Positions 19,227 through 31,813 of a DNA stretch of 64,000 nucleotides are shown here, one piece after another. This DNA comes from Nakamurella multipartita DSM 44233 (lineage in GTDB: Bacteria; Actinomycetota; Actinomycetes; Mycobacteriales; Nakamurellaceae). Positions within the stretch are counted from its first letter, which is position 1, and every line of letters starts with the position of its first letter. The stretch covers positions 1,302,001 through 1,366,000 of the forward strand of contig NC_013235.1 in NCBI RefSeq assembly GCF_000024365.1, written 5' to 3'. The notes beneath the pieces were generated by a model. The model searched no databases. It saw only the letters and a list, made by a program, of their open reading frames with translations, and had not been told where the DNA came from. The position numbers and the translations under genes were made by a program.

Positions 19227-20336
19227 TCAGCCGCGGGCCGGCGTGCTCTCCCGGATCACGACGTCGCCGGCCACGGTGAGCACCCGGGCGCCTCGCTCCG
19301 CCGAGTCGGCGTCCGCGTCGAACGTGGTGCCCAGGGCCAGCTCGAGGGCGTCGGCGCCGATCCGCTGCATCGGCAACCGGACCGTGGTCAGCGCGGGCCG
19401 GACGTCGCGCAGGGTGGAGATGTCGTCGAAGCCGGCCACCGCGACGTCCGCGGGCACCCGCACGCCCCGGTCTCGTAGCGCGGCGACCGCGCCGACCGCC
19501 ATCACGTCGTTGACGGCGAACACCAGGTCGATGCCGCTGCTGGGCCGGTCGTGACCGGAGCCGTCGGCACCGGCCTCGGTCAGGTCGTGGTCGAGCGCCC
19601 CCAGGTCGAGCAGCTCGGTCATCGCCACGTACCCGCCGTCCCGGGTGAACGGCGCGGCGATCACCAGGTCCGGATCCAGCGTCACGCCGGCCTGGTCCAG
19701 GCCGGCCCGAAAGCCGCTGACCCGGTCCTCGGAGGTGGCGATGGCCTCCGGCCCGGACAGCACGGCGGCCCGGCGATAACCAAGGTCGGCCAGGGTCAGA
19801 GCGAGCCGACGGGCGCTGCCGGCGTTGTCGATCGCGATGGTGTTCAGCGGCAGCCGGTGCTGCCCGACCACGGCGACGTGCCCGCCGCCGACGGCGTAAC
19901 CCAGCAGCTCCTCGGCCAGCCGGCCGGCCGACTCCGGGTCGTTGAAGCGGGATCCGGCCAGCACGATCGCACGGGCCCGTTGCCGGCGCAACGCCTCCAC
20001 GTGCCGCACCTCGGCCAACGGGTCGGACAGGGTCGAGGAGATCGTCACGATCAGGTTCCGGGTGGCCGCGGCGGCCATCACACCTGCGGCCAGCGCGGCC
20101 GCGGACGGGTCGGCGATGTCGTGCACGATCAGGCCGACGGTGGTCGTGGTGCCCCGGACGACGGCCTGCGCGTTGGCGTTGGGGGAGTAGTTCAGCTCGG
20201 CGGCGGCGGCCTGCACCCGGGCCCGCAGCTCGGGGTTGACGGTGCGCCCGACCGAGCCGTGCAGCGCCCGCGACGCGGTGGCCACCGACACCCCGGCCCA
20301 ACGGGCCACATCCGCCAGGGTGACCTGATCGGCCAC
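19227..20336 (-). CDS. LacI-family transcriptional regulator
   Basis: A 369-residue regulator on the minus strand, starting GTG at 20336. The N-terminal HTH is VTLADVARWAGVSVATASRAL, with hinge region YSPNANAQAVVRG. The periplasmic-binding-protein-like effector domain follows, with TVGLIVHDIADP, LGYRRAAVLSGPE, FAVNDVMAVGAVAALRDRG and VAGFDDISTLRDVRPALTTV. The ligand is probably a sugar, but cannot be named from sequence. It is divergent from tsaB, whose start is only 75 bases away, so the gap may contain both promoters. Confidence 0.93.
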   Translation of the reverse strand: MADQVTLADVARWAGVSVATASRALHGSVGRTVNPELRARVQAAAAELNYSPNANAQAVVRGTTTTVGLIVHDIADPSAAALAAGVMAAAATRNLIVTISSTLSDPLAEVRHVEALRRQRARAIVLAGSRFNDPESAGRLAEELLGYAVGGGHVAVVGQHRLPLNTIAIDNAGSARRLALTLADLGYRRAAVLSGPEAIATSEDRVSGFRAGLDQAGVTLDPDLVIAAPFTRDGGYVAMTELLDLGALDHDLTEAGADGSGHDRPSSGIDLVFAVNDVMAVGAVAALRDRGVRVPADVAVAGFDDISTLRDVRPALTTVRLPMQRIGADALELALGTTFDADADSAERGARVLTVAGDVVIRESTPARG

Positions 20337-20411
20337 GTTCGCCTCCCCGCCCGGCCGGCGGCCGGCTCGAGCCGCCAGCGTATCGGCCGGGCGACCGTAA
20401 GATGGCCCATC

Positions 20412-21158
20412 GTGCTCGTCCTCGCTCTCGACACCTCCACCCCGCAGGTGTCCGCCGGGGTCGTCCAGTTGCGCCGCCCGCATGAACTGATCGCCGCGCT
20501 GCAGGCCGACCCGACCGGCCCCGTGCGCCCCGCTCAGGTGCTGGCGCAGCGTGCCGTCACCGACGGGCTCGGGCACGCCGAACGGCTGATGCCCCTGGTC
20601 GCGGACGCGTTGGCGCAGGCCGGCCGGACCCTGCGGGAGCTGGACGCGGTGGTCGTGGGGATCGGCCCGGGCCCGTTCACCGGCCTGCGGGTGGGCATGG
20701 TCACCGCCGCGTCGCTGGGGGACGCCCTGAACCGCCCGGTGCACGGCGTGCCCAGCCATGACGGGCTGGCCCGATCGCTGTCCCCGCTGTCCGGGGATCT
20801 GCTGGTGGTCACCGACGCGCGCCGGCGCGAGGTCTACGTGAGCGGGTACCGGGCCGACGGCCGGCGGGTGCTCGGTCCGCTGGTGGCCGCGCCGGCCGCC
20901 GTCCCCGACCTGCTGGCCGAGCACGACCTGCGGCCCATTCACGTCGCCGGGGCCGGCGCGGAATTGCTCGAGCTGCCCGGCACAGAGCAGCTGGCAGAGC
21001 GGCTGACAGTGCCCGCGGACGCGCCGGTGCTCGGCCTGGTCGAATGCGCGGCCACCGGCCTGCTCACCGATGTGGTGCCCGGCCCGCTGGTCCCGCTGTA
21101 CCTGCGCCGTCCGGACGCCACCGTGCCCGGCGCGCGCAAGTCGGTGCTGGGCCGATGA
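20412..21158 (+). CDS. tsaB: tRNA threonylcarbamoyladenosine biosynthesis protein TsaB
   Basis: A 248-residue ASKHA-fold protein that forms the platform for TsaD and TsaE in t6A synthesis. It starts [17 protein letters not shown] and carries the signature [19 protein letters not shown] near residue 80. The GTG at 20412 matches the usual N-terminus, which begins at the first strand. Its stop overlaps the ATG of rimI (ATGATG), and rimI overlaps tsaD, a compact three-gene unit. Confidence 0.94.
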   Translation: MLVLALDTSTPQVSAGVVQLRRPHELIAALQADPTGPVRPAQVLAQRAVTDGLGHAERLMPLVADALAQAGRTLRELDAVVVGIGPGPFTGLRVGMVTAASLGDALNRPVHGVPSHDGLARSLSPLSGDLLVVTDARRREVYVSGYRADGRRVLGPLVAAPAAVPDLLAEHDLRPIHVAGAGAELLELPGTEQLAERLTVPADAPVLGLVECAATGLLTDVVPGPLVPLYLRRPDATVPGARKSVLGR

Positions 21159-21607
21159 TGGCCGCGGCGCTGGCCCCGATCCCGCTCGAGCAGATCGTGC
21201 CGGCCGACATCCCGACCCTGGTCGAGCTGGAGGAGATCCTGTTCCCGGGGGACGCGCCGTGGACCGCGGAGATGTTCGCCGGCGAGTTGGCCGCCGGCTG
21301 CCACTACGTCGTGCATCGGGATGCCGCCGGCGTGGTCGACGGGTACGCGGGGATCTCGCTGCTCGGCGACGAGGCCGAGGTGCACACCATCGGCGTGCGG
21401 CCGGCGGCCCAGGGCGCCGGCCTGGGCCGGGGCCTGCTGCGTGCGCTGCTGGCCCACGCCGGAGACCGGCGGATCCTGCTGGAGGTGCGCACGGACAATG
21501 CCGCGGCCATCGCCCTGTACGAGTCGGAGGGTTTCGTGATCGTCGGTACCCGGCGCCGCTACTACCACAGCGGGGCCGACGCCTACACCATGGCCCGGCC
21601 CCGATGA
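21155..21607 (+). CDS. rimI: Ribosomal protein S18 alanine N-acetyltransferase-like GNAT enzyme
   Basis: A 150-residue GNAT acetyltransferase that acetylates N-termini, classically that of ribosomal protein S18. The acetyl-CoA binding motif is [20 protein letters not shown], preceded by [26 protein letters not shown] then [18 protein letters not shown] close the fold, as in RimI. It is placed between tsaB and tsaD with 4-base overlaps on each side, the standard actinobacterial arrangement. Confidence 0.92.
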   Translation: MMAAALAPIPLEQIVPADIPTLVELEEILFPGDAPWTAEMFAGELAAGCHYVVHRDAAGVVDGYAGISLLGDEAEVHTIGVRPAAQGAGLGRGLLRALLAHAGDRRILLEVRTDNAAAIALYESEGFVIVGTRRRYYHSGADAYTMARPR

Positions 21608-22668
21608 CCGCCCCCGAGGGCCGCGGGGCCGTCCTGCTGGGCATCGAGACCTCTTGCGACGAAACGGGTGTCGGCCTGGTCCGGGTGGGCGCCGACGGGC
21701 CCGAGCTGCTCGGCCAGGCGGTCGCCTCCAGCCAGGACGAGCACGCCCGGTTCGGCGGCGTGGTGCCCGAGATCGCCTCCCGCGCGCATCTGGAGGCGAT
21801 GGTGCCCACGGTGCGGGCGGCATTCGCGCGGGCCGGGCTCGAGCCGCGCGACGTCGACGCGATCGCCGTGACCGCCGGACCCGGGCTGGCCGGTGCGCTG
21901 CTGGTCGGCGTGGCCGCGGCCAAGGCCTACGCGGCCGCCTGGGACGTGCCCCTGTTCGGGGTCAACCACCTCGCCGGGCACGTCGCGGCGGACACCCTGG
22001 AACACGGGCCGCTGCCCACGCCGGCGCTGGCCCTCCTGGTCTCCGGCGGTCACACCCAGCTGCTGCGGGTGGACGACCTGGCCGGCTCGATCACCGAGAT
22101 CGGCACCACCATCGACGATGCCGCCGGCGAGGCGTACGACAAGGTGGCGCGGTTGCTCGGGTTGAGCTACCCGGGCGGCCCGGTCATCGATCGGCTGGCC
22201 GGTGACGGCGACCCGGCCGCGATCCGCTTCCCGCGCGGCCTGACCGGTCCGCAGGACCCGGCCTACGACTTCTCCTTCTCCGGCCTGAAGACCGCCGTCG
22301 CCCGGTACATCGAGCAGGCCGAGCGCGACGGCCGGGTGGTCGACGTGCCCGACGTCTGCGCCAGCTTCCAGGAGGCCGTGGTCGACGTGCTCACGGCCAA
22401 GACCGTCCGCGCGGCCGTGGAACTGGGCATCGGCACCGTCGTGGTGGCCGGCGGGGTGGCGGCCAACGGGCGGCTGCGGGCCCTGGCCCAGCAGCGGTGT
22501 GCGGCCGCCGGGCTGACCTTGCGGGTGCCGCGACCCGGGCTGTGCACCGACAACGGCGCGATGATCGCCGCCGTCGGGGCGGCGGTGCTGGCCGCCGGCG
22601 GGGTGCCGTCCGGGCCGGCGCTGACCGGCAACCCCGGGCTGCCGGTGGCCACCGTGCTGGTGCCCTGA
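21604..22668 (+). CDS. tsaD: tRNA N6-adenosine threonylcarbamoyltransferase
   Basis: A 354-residue metalloenzyme that transfers the threonylcarbamoyl group to A37 of tRNA. It begins [15 protein letters not shown]. The metal-binding motif is [16 protein letters not shown], with two His residues. The nucleotide-binding motif [12 protein letters not shown] follows, then [31 protein letters not shown] and the C-terminal [12 protein letters not shown] and CTDNGAMIA. The length is normal. The ATG at 21604 overlaps rimI. Confidence 0.96.
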   Translation: MTAPEGRGAVLLGIETSCDETGVGLVRVGADGPELLGQAVASSQDEHARFGGVVPEIASRAHLEAMVPTVRAAFARAGLEPRDVDAIAVTAGPGLAGALLVGVAAAKAYAAAWDVPLFGVNHLAGHVAADTLEHGPLPTPALALLVSGGHTQLLRVDDLAGSITEIGTTIDDAAGEAYDKVARLLGLSYPGGPVIDRLAGDGDPAAIRFPRGLTGPQDPAYDFSFSGLKTAVARYIEQAERDGRVVDVPDVCASFQEAVVDVLTAKTVRAAVELGIGTVVVAGGVAANGRLRALAQQRCAAAGLTLRVPRPGLCTDNGAMIAAVGAAVLAAGGVPSGPALTGNPGLPVATVLVP

Positions 22669-22765
22669 CCTTCTCGGTCCGGCCTCCTTGTCAGGCCTAC
22701 TCGGCCCGTTTCTTGGCTGTCTCGGTCCGGCCCCGTTCACCCGGGGCTCGCCTACCCTGGCAGGG

Positions 22766-22786
22766 GTGATTCGTGATCCGAATCAC
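22766..22786. promoter_or_regulatory. Perfect 8-bp inverted repeat, candidate operator
   Basis: GTGATTCG at 22766-22773 and CGAATCAC at 22779-22786 form a perfect inverted repeat with a 5-base spacer. It lies 25 bases before the ATG of the gene at 22811, just after a possible -10 box (TACCCT, 22752-22757). The position suggests a repressor binding site over the transcription start. The binding protein is unknown. Confidence 0.5.
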
Positions 22787-22810
22787 AGCCCTGTTGACCG
22801 AGGAGTGTCG

Positions 22811-23254
22811 ATGACCGCGACCACCGCGCACGATCCCAGCCCGTTCTTGGGGACGGCCGCCGGCCAGGCCCTGCTGACCCGGCTGCGCCAGAGCACCGAC
22901 GGGCGCACCGGCGACCAGCTGTCCACCGCCATCCGGGCGGTGACCACCGCCGGCTCCACCCTGCCCGTCGCCGAGGTGGACGCGGCCCTGGCCGCGATCA
23001 CGCTGCTGCTGGCCGACTTCCAGCCGGCATTGCTGGACGGCGCGGCCGACGAACCGGCTCTGCGCAGCTGGCTGCGGCAGGTGGACACCGAGCTGACCCC
23101 GGGCCGGCGGATGGCCGCCGAGGCGGCGCTGACGCGGGTCGAGATCGATCTGGACAACCAGTGGTACGACGCGCATCTGGCCGCCGGCACGGTTCGCCCG
23201 GCGCTGGACGAGGTGCACCGGCTGCGCAACGCGCTGGCCGACGCCGCCGGCTGA
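22811..23254 (+). CDS. Hypothetical protein, mainly helical
   Basis: A 147-residue Ala/Leu-rich protein without membrane segments or a recognised motif. GTAAGQALLTRLRQSTDG, the middle helices and the closing ALDEVHRLRNALADAAG suggest a helical bundle. The ATG at 22811 follows GAGGAGTGTCG, a good ribosome site. The upstream inverted repeat suggests individual regulation. I do not recognise the family. Confidence 0.7.
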   Translation: MTATTAHDPSPFLGTAAGQALLTRLRQSTDGRTGDQLSTAIRAVTTAGSTLPVAEVDAALAAITLLLADFQPALLDGAADEPALRSWLRQVDTELTPGRRMAAEAALTRVEIDLDNQWYDAHLAAGTVRPALDEVHRLRNALADAAG

Positions 23255-23349
23255 GCAGGCCGGGGCGGGCCGACGGGTCGGCCCCGGAAGGCTGGCCCCG
23301 CGGAGATGGCCCCGGGGAGATGGCCCCGAAGAGATGGCACAGTCGGGGC

Positions 23350-23769
23350 ATGACGTCTGCGGAGCCCTCGGTGCGGCGGCCGGCCGGGGTCACCCTGATC
23401 GCGGTGCTGCTGGTGGTGGCCGCCGTGCTGGCCGCGATGATCGGGCTGGGGGTGCTGCTGGCCCGCGGCGACGCCGCGTTCCTGCGGCAGTCGCAGCTCG
23501 CGGCCGGGGTGTGGCTGGCGGTGGGTCTGGCCGCTCTGCTGCTGGCCGCCGTCGACCTGCTGGTCGCCCGCGCGCTGCTGCGTGGTCGCGGCTGGGCCCG
23601 CGGGGCGAGCGTCGTCCTGGCCCTGCTGCACCTGGTCGGCGGCGGGTTCGGGATGCTGACCTTCGGCGGCAACCTGCAGTGGAGTTCGCTGCTGACGATC
23701 GCGGTGGCGATCATGGTGCTGGGCCTGCTCTTCTCGACCCGGGCCGAGGCGTTCTTCGCCCGGCGCTGA
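23350..23769 (+). CDS. Small four-helix integral membrane protein
   Basis: A 139-residue protein with four hydrophobic helices: VTLIAVLLVVAAVLAAMIGL, LAVGLAALLLAAVDLLVAR, ASVVLALLHLVGGGFGML and LLTIAVAIMVLGLLF. It has a short charged N-terminus and an Arg-rich C-terminus. The order suggests both ends are cytoplasmic. No functional motif is visible. The 80 bases before it contain a repeated GGAGATGGCCCC-type sequence (23302-23335), including three candidate ATGs; the start at 23350 is preferred because the first helix follows directly. Confidence 0.65.
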   Translation: MTSAEPSVRRPAGVTLIAVLLVVAAVLAAMIGLGVLLARGDAAFLRQSQLAAGVWLAVGLAALLLAAVDLLVARALLRGRGWARGASVVLALLHLVGGGFGMLTFGGNLQWSSLLTIAVAIMVLGLLFSTRAEAFFARR

Positions 23770-23818
23770 ACGGGCCGGGACGCGGCGCCGGGGATTTGCC
23801 GGGCCCGATGGTTGAGAC

Positions 23819-23845
23819 CTGGCACTCCCATGGCTAGAGTGCTAG
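23819..23845. promoter_or_regulatory. CIRCE element (HrcA operator) upstream of groES
   Basis: CTGGCACTC at 23819-23827, nine bases, then GAGTGCTAG at 23837-23845. This matches the CIRCE consensus TTAGCACTC-N9-GAGTGCTAA except for small changes at the outer ends. It lies 129 bases before the groES start and implies HrcA repression of groES, and probably of groEL. Confidence 0.9.
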
Positions 23846-23974
23846 TTGAACGGCTCAGTGACGGCCCGGCACCCGCGACGACGGGCCCGAACCGCGCCGG
23901 GACACCCGAATCCAACGGTGACCGCCCGTGGGCGGCCGCCGCAGTAGCGAACCCCAGAAGGGGGAGGTCACACC

Positions 23975-24274
23975 GTGGCGAGCGTGAACATCCAGCCGCT
24001 CGAGGACAAGATCCTCGTTGAGGCCAACGAGGCCGAGACGACGACCGCGTCCGGCATCGTCATCCCCGACACCGCCAAGGAGAAGCCGCAGGAGGGCACC
24101 GTGCTTGCGGTCGGCCCCGGGCGGTACGACGACAGCGGCAAGCGCATTCCGATCGACGTTGCCGAGGGCGACGTGGTCATCTACTCCAAGTACGGCGGCA
24201 CCGAGGTCAAGTACAGCGGCAAGGAGTACCTGCTCCTGTCCGCGCGTGACGTGCTGGCCAAGGTCAACAAGTGA
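23975..24274 (+). CDS. groES: Co-chaperonin GroES
   Basis: A 99-residue subunit of the heptameric lid of the GroEL chamber. It begins [18 protein letters not shown], with the mobile-loop region [19 protein letters not shown] and the closing [18 protein letters not shown]. The GTG at 23975 follows AAGGGGGAGG. It is under the CIRCE element and 182 bases upstream of groEL. Confidence 0.97.
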   Translation: MASVNIQPLEDKILVEANEAETTTASGIVIPDTAKEKPQEGTVLAVGPGRYDDSGKRIPIDVAEGDVVIYSKYGGTEVKYSGKEYLLLSARDVLAKVNK

Positions 24275-24291
24275 CACCGACCGGCCGGTGA

Positions 24292-26088
<1,797 letters not shown>

Positions 26089-26121
26089 TCGCTGGGTCGA
26101 TATCCGGTCGAGCTGACACAC

Positions 26122-26163
26122 GAAGGCAGGTCGTTCCGACGCATCGTCGGGCGGCCTGCCTTC
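26122..26163 (+). terminator. Terminator hairpin after groEL
   Basis: GAAGGCAGG at 26122-26130 pairs perfectly with CCTGCCTTC at 26155-26163 around a 24-base loop that can itself pair partly. It lies 34 bases after the groEL stop. No U tract follows, as is common in high-GC actinobacteria. Confidence 0.65.
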
Positions 26164-26393
26164 GCCGTTGGGCCGATCGGTCGGTGAGGTGCGCTCAGCC
26201 GGGGGTGGTTTCACTCATTGGTAGCAATCTGTGTCCGCAGACAGTGCCAATTCTCCCGTTCGCAGTACTACCATCGAGTGATGGTGGGCAGGGTGGCGGC
26301 CCGTCCGGACGCGGGGCTCCGGGCGACGGCCGGCGAGACGGGACGCCGGGGGGCGATGGTGTGAGACGACGATGGTGGGCGCGGCCCGCCGGT

Positions 26394-26678
26394 TCAGTGC
26401 ACGCCGGCCAGGGTCAGCATCTGCGCCCGTTCGCTCTCCGAGAGCCCGCCCCAGATCCCGTAGGGCTCGTGCACCTTCAGGGCATGTTGCCGGCAGGCCG
26501 CCATGGCCGGGCACTGGAAACACACCGCTTTGGCCTGGGCCTCCCGACGGGCGCGCGCCGGACCGCGCTCACCCTCGGGGTGGAAGAAGAACGAACTGGC
26601 CATTCCCCGACACGCCGCGTGCAGTTGCCAGTCCCAGAGGTCTGCATTCGGTCCGGGAAGGCGCCTGGTATCCGCCAC
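26394..26678 (-). CDS. WhiB-family iron-sulfur transcription regulator
   Basis: A 94-residue WhiB-like protein. Four Cys ligands for a 4Fe-4S cluster are visible in HAACRGM and CFQCPAMAAC. The G(I/V)WGG turn follows as YGIWGGLSESER. The start GTG at 26678 is chosen because of GAGGAG 6 bases upstream; a longer frame exists but lacks a ribosome site. The position between groEL and the bldM/sigD/guaB genes corresponds to whiB3 in Mycobacterium tuberculosis, so it is probably the whiB3 counterpart. WhiB proteins act with the primary sigma factor and respond to redox or NO. Confidence 0.9.
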   Translation of the reverse strand: MADTRRLPGPNADLWDWQLHAACRGMASSFFFHPEGERGPARARREAQAKAVCFQCPAMAACRQHALKVHEPYGIWGGLSESERAQMLTLAGVH

Positions 26679-27265
26679 GTCGATCTCCTCTACAGCAACA
26701 CGCGCCGCCGGTCTCGGCGCTCGGTTGGAACACCGGGTGTGCAGTGCTGTTCGATCCCGCCGACAGCGCCGGGGAACTGGGCGCGGTCGGCCGGACGCCG
26801 ACAATCGGCACTTCCCGGGCCCTCTCGAGGGGGTGGAAGTGCGTGCGTCGTGGCGTCTCGGAGCCGGATCCGCGCTGATCGCGGCCCTGTTGATCTCCAG
26901 ACCCTAGAGCGCTCCAGCGCCCGCGACAAGACCTTGATCACCTTTTTTGTCGATCTTGAGAAAGGCGCCGTCATCGTTGTCGCCGGCACGGTCGGACGGG
27001 TCGGGTGTGAAGTGCGTCACCGACCCCCGATGCAGTCCGGTCGACCCGTATATCTACAGTCAGTAACTGCAAAACTACATTCCGTGCAGATGCCCTGGAG
27101 GGATGGATTGTTCGCTCGCCGTCGCCCGTCCGGGTACGGGTACCGACCGGTCCGCCCACACAACGACGGACCATCCGAGTTAGTGACACGCCCGTTCGGG
27201 GGCTCCCTCATTCCGCCGAGCGGGCTGAGGCAAGTACCATTCACAGCGTCTGCAGGGGGAGTCTC
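26679..27265. other. Divergent regulatory gap between whiB and the bldM-like gene
   Basis: 587 bases without a convincing gene. It contains an AT-richer stretch around 26930-26975 (including TCACCTTTTTTGTCGATC) and another around 27045-27085 (TATATCTACAGTCAGTAAC), unusual for this genome. These probably hold the promoters for the two outward-reading regulators. Confidence 0.5.
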
Positions 27266-27862
27266 GTGACCAGCGTCCTAATTTGCGATGAGCGTCGAAG
27301 CGCTCGTGATGGCCTGACCCGGGTAATGGGAGCGGTCCCGTCGGTCGACGGCATCGACTGCGTGGCCAGTGGGGACGAACTGCTGTCCCGCTTCGGGCGC
27401 CAGCCCAGCGACGTGGTGCTGATCGGCACCCAGCGGGCGCTGACCAGTGGGATCGAGGCGACCCGCCGGCTGCTGGCGGTGCATCCCTCGGCCGTGGTCA
27501 TCGTCTTCGGCTCGCCGGACGACACCGCCTCGATCGCCGCCGCCATCGCCTGCGGGGCGCGCGGGTTCCTGCGCTGGGACGCCACCCAGCCGGAGATCGT
27601 CGCCGCCCTGGCCGACACGCTGACCACGCCGCGGTTGCCGGCCCTGCGTGACACCCCCGACGGGGAGGCGCCGCTGACCGAGCGCGAGATGCAGGTGCTG
27701 CGGGGCATGAGCCAGGGCCAGTCGAACGGGGAGATCGGCCGCGAGCTGTTCCTGTCCGAGGACACGGTCAAGACGCACGCGCGGCGGCTGTTCCGCAAGC
27801 TCGGGGCGCGCGACCGCGCTCAGGCCGTCGCCCTCGGTTTCCGCCGCGGCTTCGTCGCCTGA
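27266..27862 (+). CDS. BldM-like atypical response regulator (LuxR/NarL type)
   Basis: A 198-residue regulator. The N-terminal receiver-like domain begins VLICDERRSARDGLTRVMG. The usual phospho-Asp position appears as DVVLIGTQRAL, so the aspartate is missing and conventional phosphorylation is unlikely. The C-terminal LuxR-type HTH is LTEREMQVLRGMSQGQSNGE, then EDTVKTHARRLFRKLGARDR. The position next to the sigma factor and guaB matches bldM of Streptomyces, an orphan developmental regulator with an altered pocket. The GTG at 27266 follows GGGGGAG. Confidence 0.82.
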   Translation: MTSVLICDERRSARDGLTRVMGAVPSVDGIDCVASGDELLSRFGRQPSDVVLIGTQRALTSGIEATRRLLAVHPSAVVIVFGSPDDTASIAAAIACGARGFLRWDATQPEIVAALADTLTTPRLPALRDTPDGEAPLTEREMQVLRGMSQGQSNGEIGRELFLSEDTVKTHARRLFRKLGARDRAQAVALGFRRGFVA

Positions 27863-28058
27863 TTCGCCGGCGCTCCGGATCGGGTCCCCCACTCCACTGA
27901 CTGGGCGGGCCGGGCCGGTGCGCCAAACGGTGGATTTTCGGATCCGTCCGGACCTCGGCTGGCTACCATGAGATGCCGAATGCCCTGTTCTGCGGGGCAA
28001 TCCGCCCACCACATGGCCACCGCGACCGCACGGTGTAACGGGGGTGCCGCCGCGAGCG

Positions 28059-28667
28059 ATGAATGAGCAGTCGTCGGACACGTTCGACCCCACTGGCATC
28101 GACGATCTCGTCGACCGGGCGGTGCAGGGCGAGCCGGCGGCCATCGAACAGCTCATCGGTCGGATCCTGCCCGCGGTCGTGCGCTACTGCCGCACCCGGA
28201 TCCCGAGCGGGGCGACGTCGTCGCTGGCGACGGCGGACGACATCGCGCAGGAGGCGTGCTTGGCGGTCCTCACGGCCCTGCCCACCTTCCGGCGCGAGGG
28301 CAAGCCGTTCCTGGCCTTCGTGTACGGTATCGCCGCCCACAAGGTCGCCGACGCGCACCGCGCCGCGTCCCGGATCCGCTCGACCCCGATGGCCGAGGTC
28401 CCGGACGCCGCCTCCACCGAGGGGGGACCCGACCATTACGTGGCGGCCAGCTCCACGGCGGCGATCGTCGAGGAGCTGCTCGAGCACCTGCCCGAGACCC
28501 AGCGGGAGATCCTGCGGCTGCGGGTGGTCGCCGGGCTCAGCGCCGAGGAGACGGCCGACGCCCTGGGCATGACGGCCGGCGCCGTGCGCGTCGCTCAGCA
28601 CCGGGCCCTGGCCAAGCTGCGTCAACGCCTGAGCAGTCGGGCCGAGCTCGACGAACGTCTGAGCTGA
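28059..28667 (+). CDS. ECF RNA polymerase sigma factor, SigD/ShbA type
   Basis: A 202-residue sigma factor. Region 2 runs about residues 15-85, with [31 protein letters not shown] and [18 protein letters not shown]. Region 4 is near the C-terminus, with [21 protein letters not shown] and [18 protein letters not shown]. The gene order, with an anti-sigma gene overlapping its stop and then guaB, identifies it as the SigD (mycobacteria) or ShbA (Streptomyces) counterpart, which drives expression of the principal sigma factor or growth genes. An alternative GTG start lies at 28044. Confidence 0.9.
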   Translation: MNEQSSDTFDPTGIDDLVDRAVQGEPAAIEQLIGRILPAVVRYCRTRIPSGATSSLATADDIAQEACLAVLTALPTFRREGKPFLAFVYGIAAHKVADAHRAASRIRSTPMAEVPDAASTEGGPDHYVAASSTAAIVEELLEHLPETQREILRLRVVAGLSAEETADALGMTAGAVRVAQHRALAKLRQRLSSRAELDERLS

Positions 28668-29944
28668 TGCGGCGGAGACGGCCGGGCCGGCGCACGAGTG
28701 ACCCCGATTCACCCGTGGTCGATCTCGACCGGGTGCTCGCCGACGATCGGCGGATCGACGCCATCGCGCGCGGATCCGGTCTGGAGGCCGAGCGGCGGGC
28801 CTGGCTGCGCGGGACCCGCCGGCCGTCCGGACGCGGCCCGGGCCGCGGGCGGGACGAGCCGCTGCTGGACCTGCTGGAGCAATGGCGCCACGAACTGGTG
28901 CACCGGCCGCTGCCGTCCTCGCCCCGGATGACCTCGCCACCACCCGAGATCGAGGCACCCCGGATCGAGGCGCCCCGGGTCGAGGCACCCCGGATCGAGC
29001 CGCCCCGAATCGCACCGACTCGGACTGCGGCGGCCCGGCTCCGGGCCGCCGGCCGCCGGGTGAGGTCCCCGCGTCCGGTGGTCGCGGTGGCCGCCGCCAT
29101 CGGGGCGATCGTGGTCGGCTCGGTGACCGTCGGCGCGGCCGACGCCCGGCCGGGCAGCCCGCTCTGGCCGATCACCCGGGTGCTGTGGCCCGACCGGGCG
29201 GTGGCGCTGGAGTCGGCCGCAGCGCGTTCCGGGTACGCCTCCCCGCGCACGCGGTGGGGGCCGGTGCGGACCGAGGAGGCCCTGGCCGCGCTCTGGCCGG
29301 TGAGCGAGCTGGACTGGCTGGCGGGCACTGCCGGCGACACGGCAACGGTCCCGGCCCGCCCCGCCGGGGTATCGACCGCAGTGACATCGACGGCAGTGAC
29401 ATCGACGGCAGTGACGTCGGCCGCAGTGACATCGACCGCCGGCACACCGGCTGCCGTGACGTCGGCTGCCGTGACGTCGGCCGCAGTGACGTCGGCCGCA
29501 GGGACGTGGGCCGCCGAGCCGGCCGCGGCGGCGGTGGATTCCGCCGATCCGGCCACCACCCGGCCCGCGGCTGCCGGGGCTGGGTTGACCTGGCCCGGCC
29601 CGGACGGGTTCGCCGACCGGCCGACCGGCTCCTCGGTCGCGGCCGGGATCGACCTGGTCGGGGCGGTCACGCCGCCGCCGCCGACGGTGAACACGCAGGT
29701 CCCGGCGTCGCCGATGGCCAGCGGTGAACCGACCGAGGCCCCCGAGCCGGCGCCGCCGGCGCCTCCGTCGGATCCGCCGCCGAGCCGATCCTGGGGCGAG
29801 GCCGATCACGACCACGGGGACCGGGCCGACGGCGGCGGGAGCGGCGCCGCGTCGCCCGCGGTCGGCGATCCGGACCCGGACGGTGCGGCGGGGACGGTGG
29901 CGGGCGGGTCGGGCTCGGGGTCGGGGCGCGGGCCCACCGAGTGA
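28667..29944 (+). CDS. Anti-sigma-D factor (RsdA-like) membrane protein
   Basis: A 425-residue single-pass membrane protein starting at an ATG that overlaps the sigma factor stop. The N-terminal segment VVDLDRVLADDRRIDAIARG resembles the sigma-D binding region of RsdA. A Pro/Glu/Ile-rich repeat region follows (EAPRIEAPRVEAPRIEPPRI). One transmembrane helix is near residue 150 (VVAVAAAIGAIVVGSVTV), followed by the conserved SPLWPITRVLW. The rest is a long low-complexity extracytoplasmic tail with Thr-Ser-Ala-Val repeats and Pro/Gly-rich ends. Regulation by proteolysis of the membrane part is known for RsdA; it is only inferred here. Confidence 0.85.
   Translation: MRRRRPGRRTSDPDSPVVDLDRVLADDRRIDAIARGSGLEAERRAWLRGTRRPSGRGPGRGRDEPLLDLLEQWRHELVHRPLPSSPRMTSPPPEIEAPRIEAPRVEAPRIEPPRIAPTRTAAARLRAAGRRVRSPRPVVAVAAAIGAIVVGSVTVGAADARPGSPLWPITRVLWPDRAVALESAAARSGYASPRTRWGPVRTEEALAALWPVSELDWLAGTAGDTATVPARPAGVSTAVTSTAVTSTAVTSAAVTSTAGTPAAVTSAAVTSAAVTSAAGTWAAEPAAAAVDSADPATTRPAAAGAGLTWPGPDGFADRPTGSSVAAGIDLVGAVTPPPPTVNTQVPASPMASGEPTEAPEPAPPAPPSDPPPSRSWGEADHDHGDRADGGGSGAASPAVGDPDPDGAAGTVAGGSGSGSGRGPTE
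29371..29505 (+). repeat. Nine 15-bp tandem repeats inside the anti-sigma gene
   Basis: Units related to ATCGACGGCAGTGAC or GTCGGCCGCAGTGAC repeat in register nine times. They encode five-residue units such as STAVT and SAAVT in the external tail of the RsdA-like protein. The unit length is a multiple of three, so copy number can change without breaking the frame. Confidence 0.8.
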
Positions 29945-30000
29945 CCCGATCGGCGGGACGTCGGTCACGGCGGGCCGGAAGCGGCGTGCCGCTCACCTAG

Positions 30001-31608
<1,608 letters not shown>

Positions 31609-31648
31609 CGGCTGGGCCCCCTCCGTCGGGCGCCGCACTTGGGGGAGT

Positions 31649-31813
31649 GGGGTGGCTGGCGATCATGGCCCGCCGCCCTCTGCTGTGCAAGGCTGTGACC
31701 TGCGGTGATGCTGAATTTTCGGCTCTTAGGGGACTCGGTGATGATCTTGATAGGGCCTGGTGTGCACGGCGGTCGCGTTGGTGCAGGTCAGCGGCTGTGC
31801 CAAATGGGGTAGG
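31649..31813 (+). promoter_or_regulatory. CRISPR leader of array 1
   Basis: 165 bases from GGGGTGGCTGGCGATCATGG to GGGGTAGG directly before the first repeat. It aligns without gaps with the region before array 2 (62461-62625). Well-conserved blocks include TCTGCTGTG, TGACCTGCG and GCCTGGTGTGCA. This fixes the array orientation as rightward, with the newest spacers at the left. It should contain the array promoter and the integration signals. Confidence 0.88.

Noticed and set aside
31649..31813. Possible small gene in the leader of array 1
   Set aside because: The region aligns base for base with the second leader without preserving any reading frame, so it is better explained as a leader.
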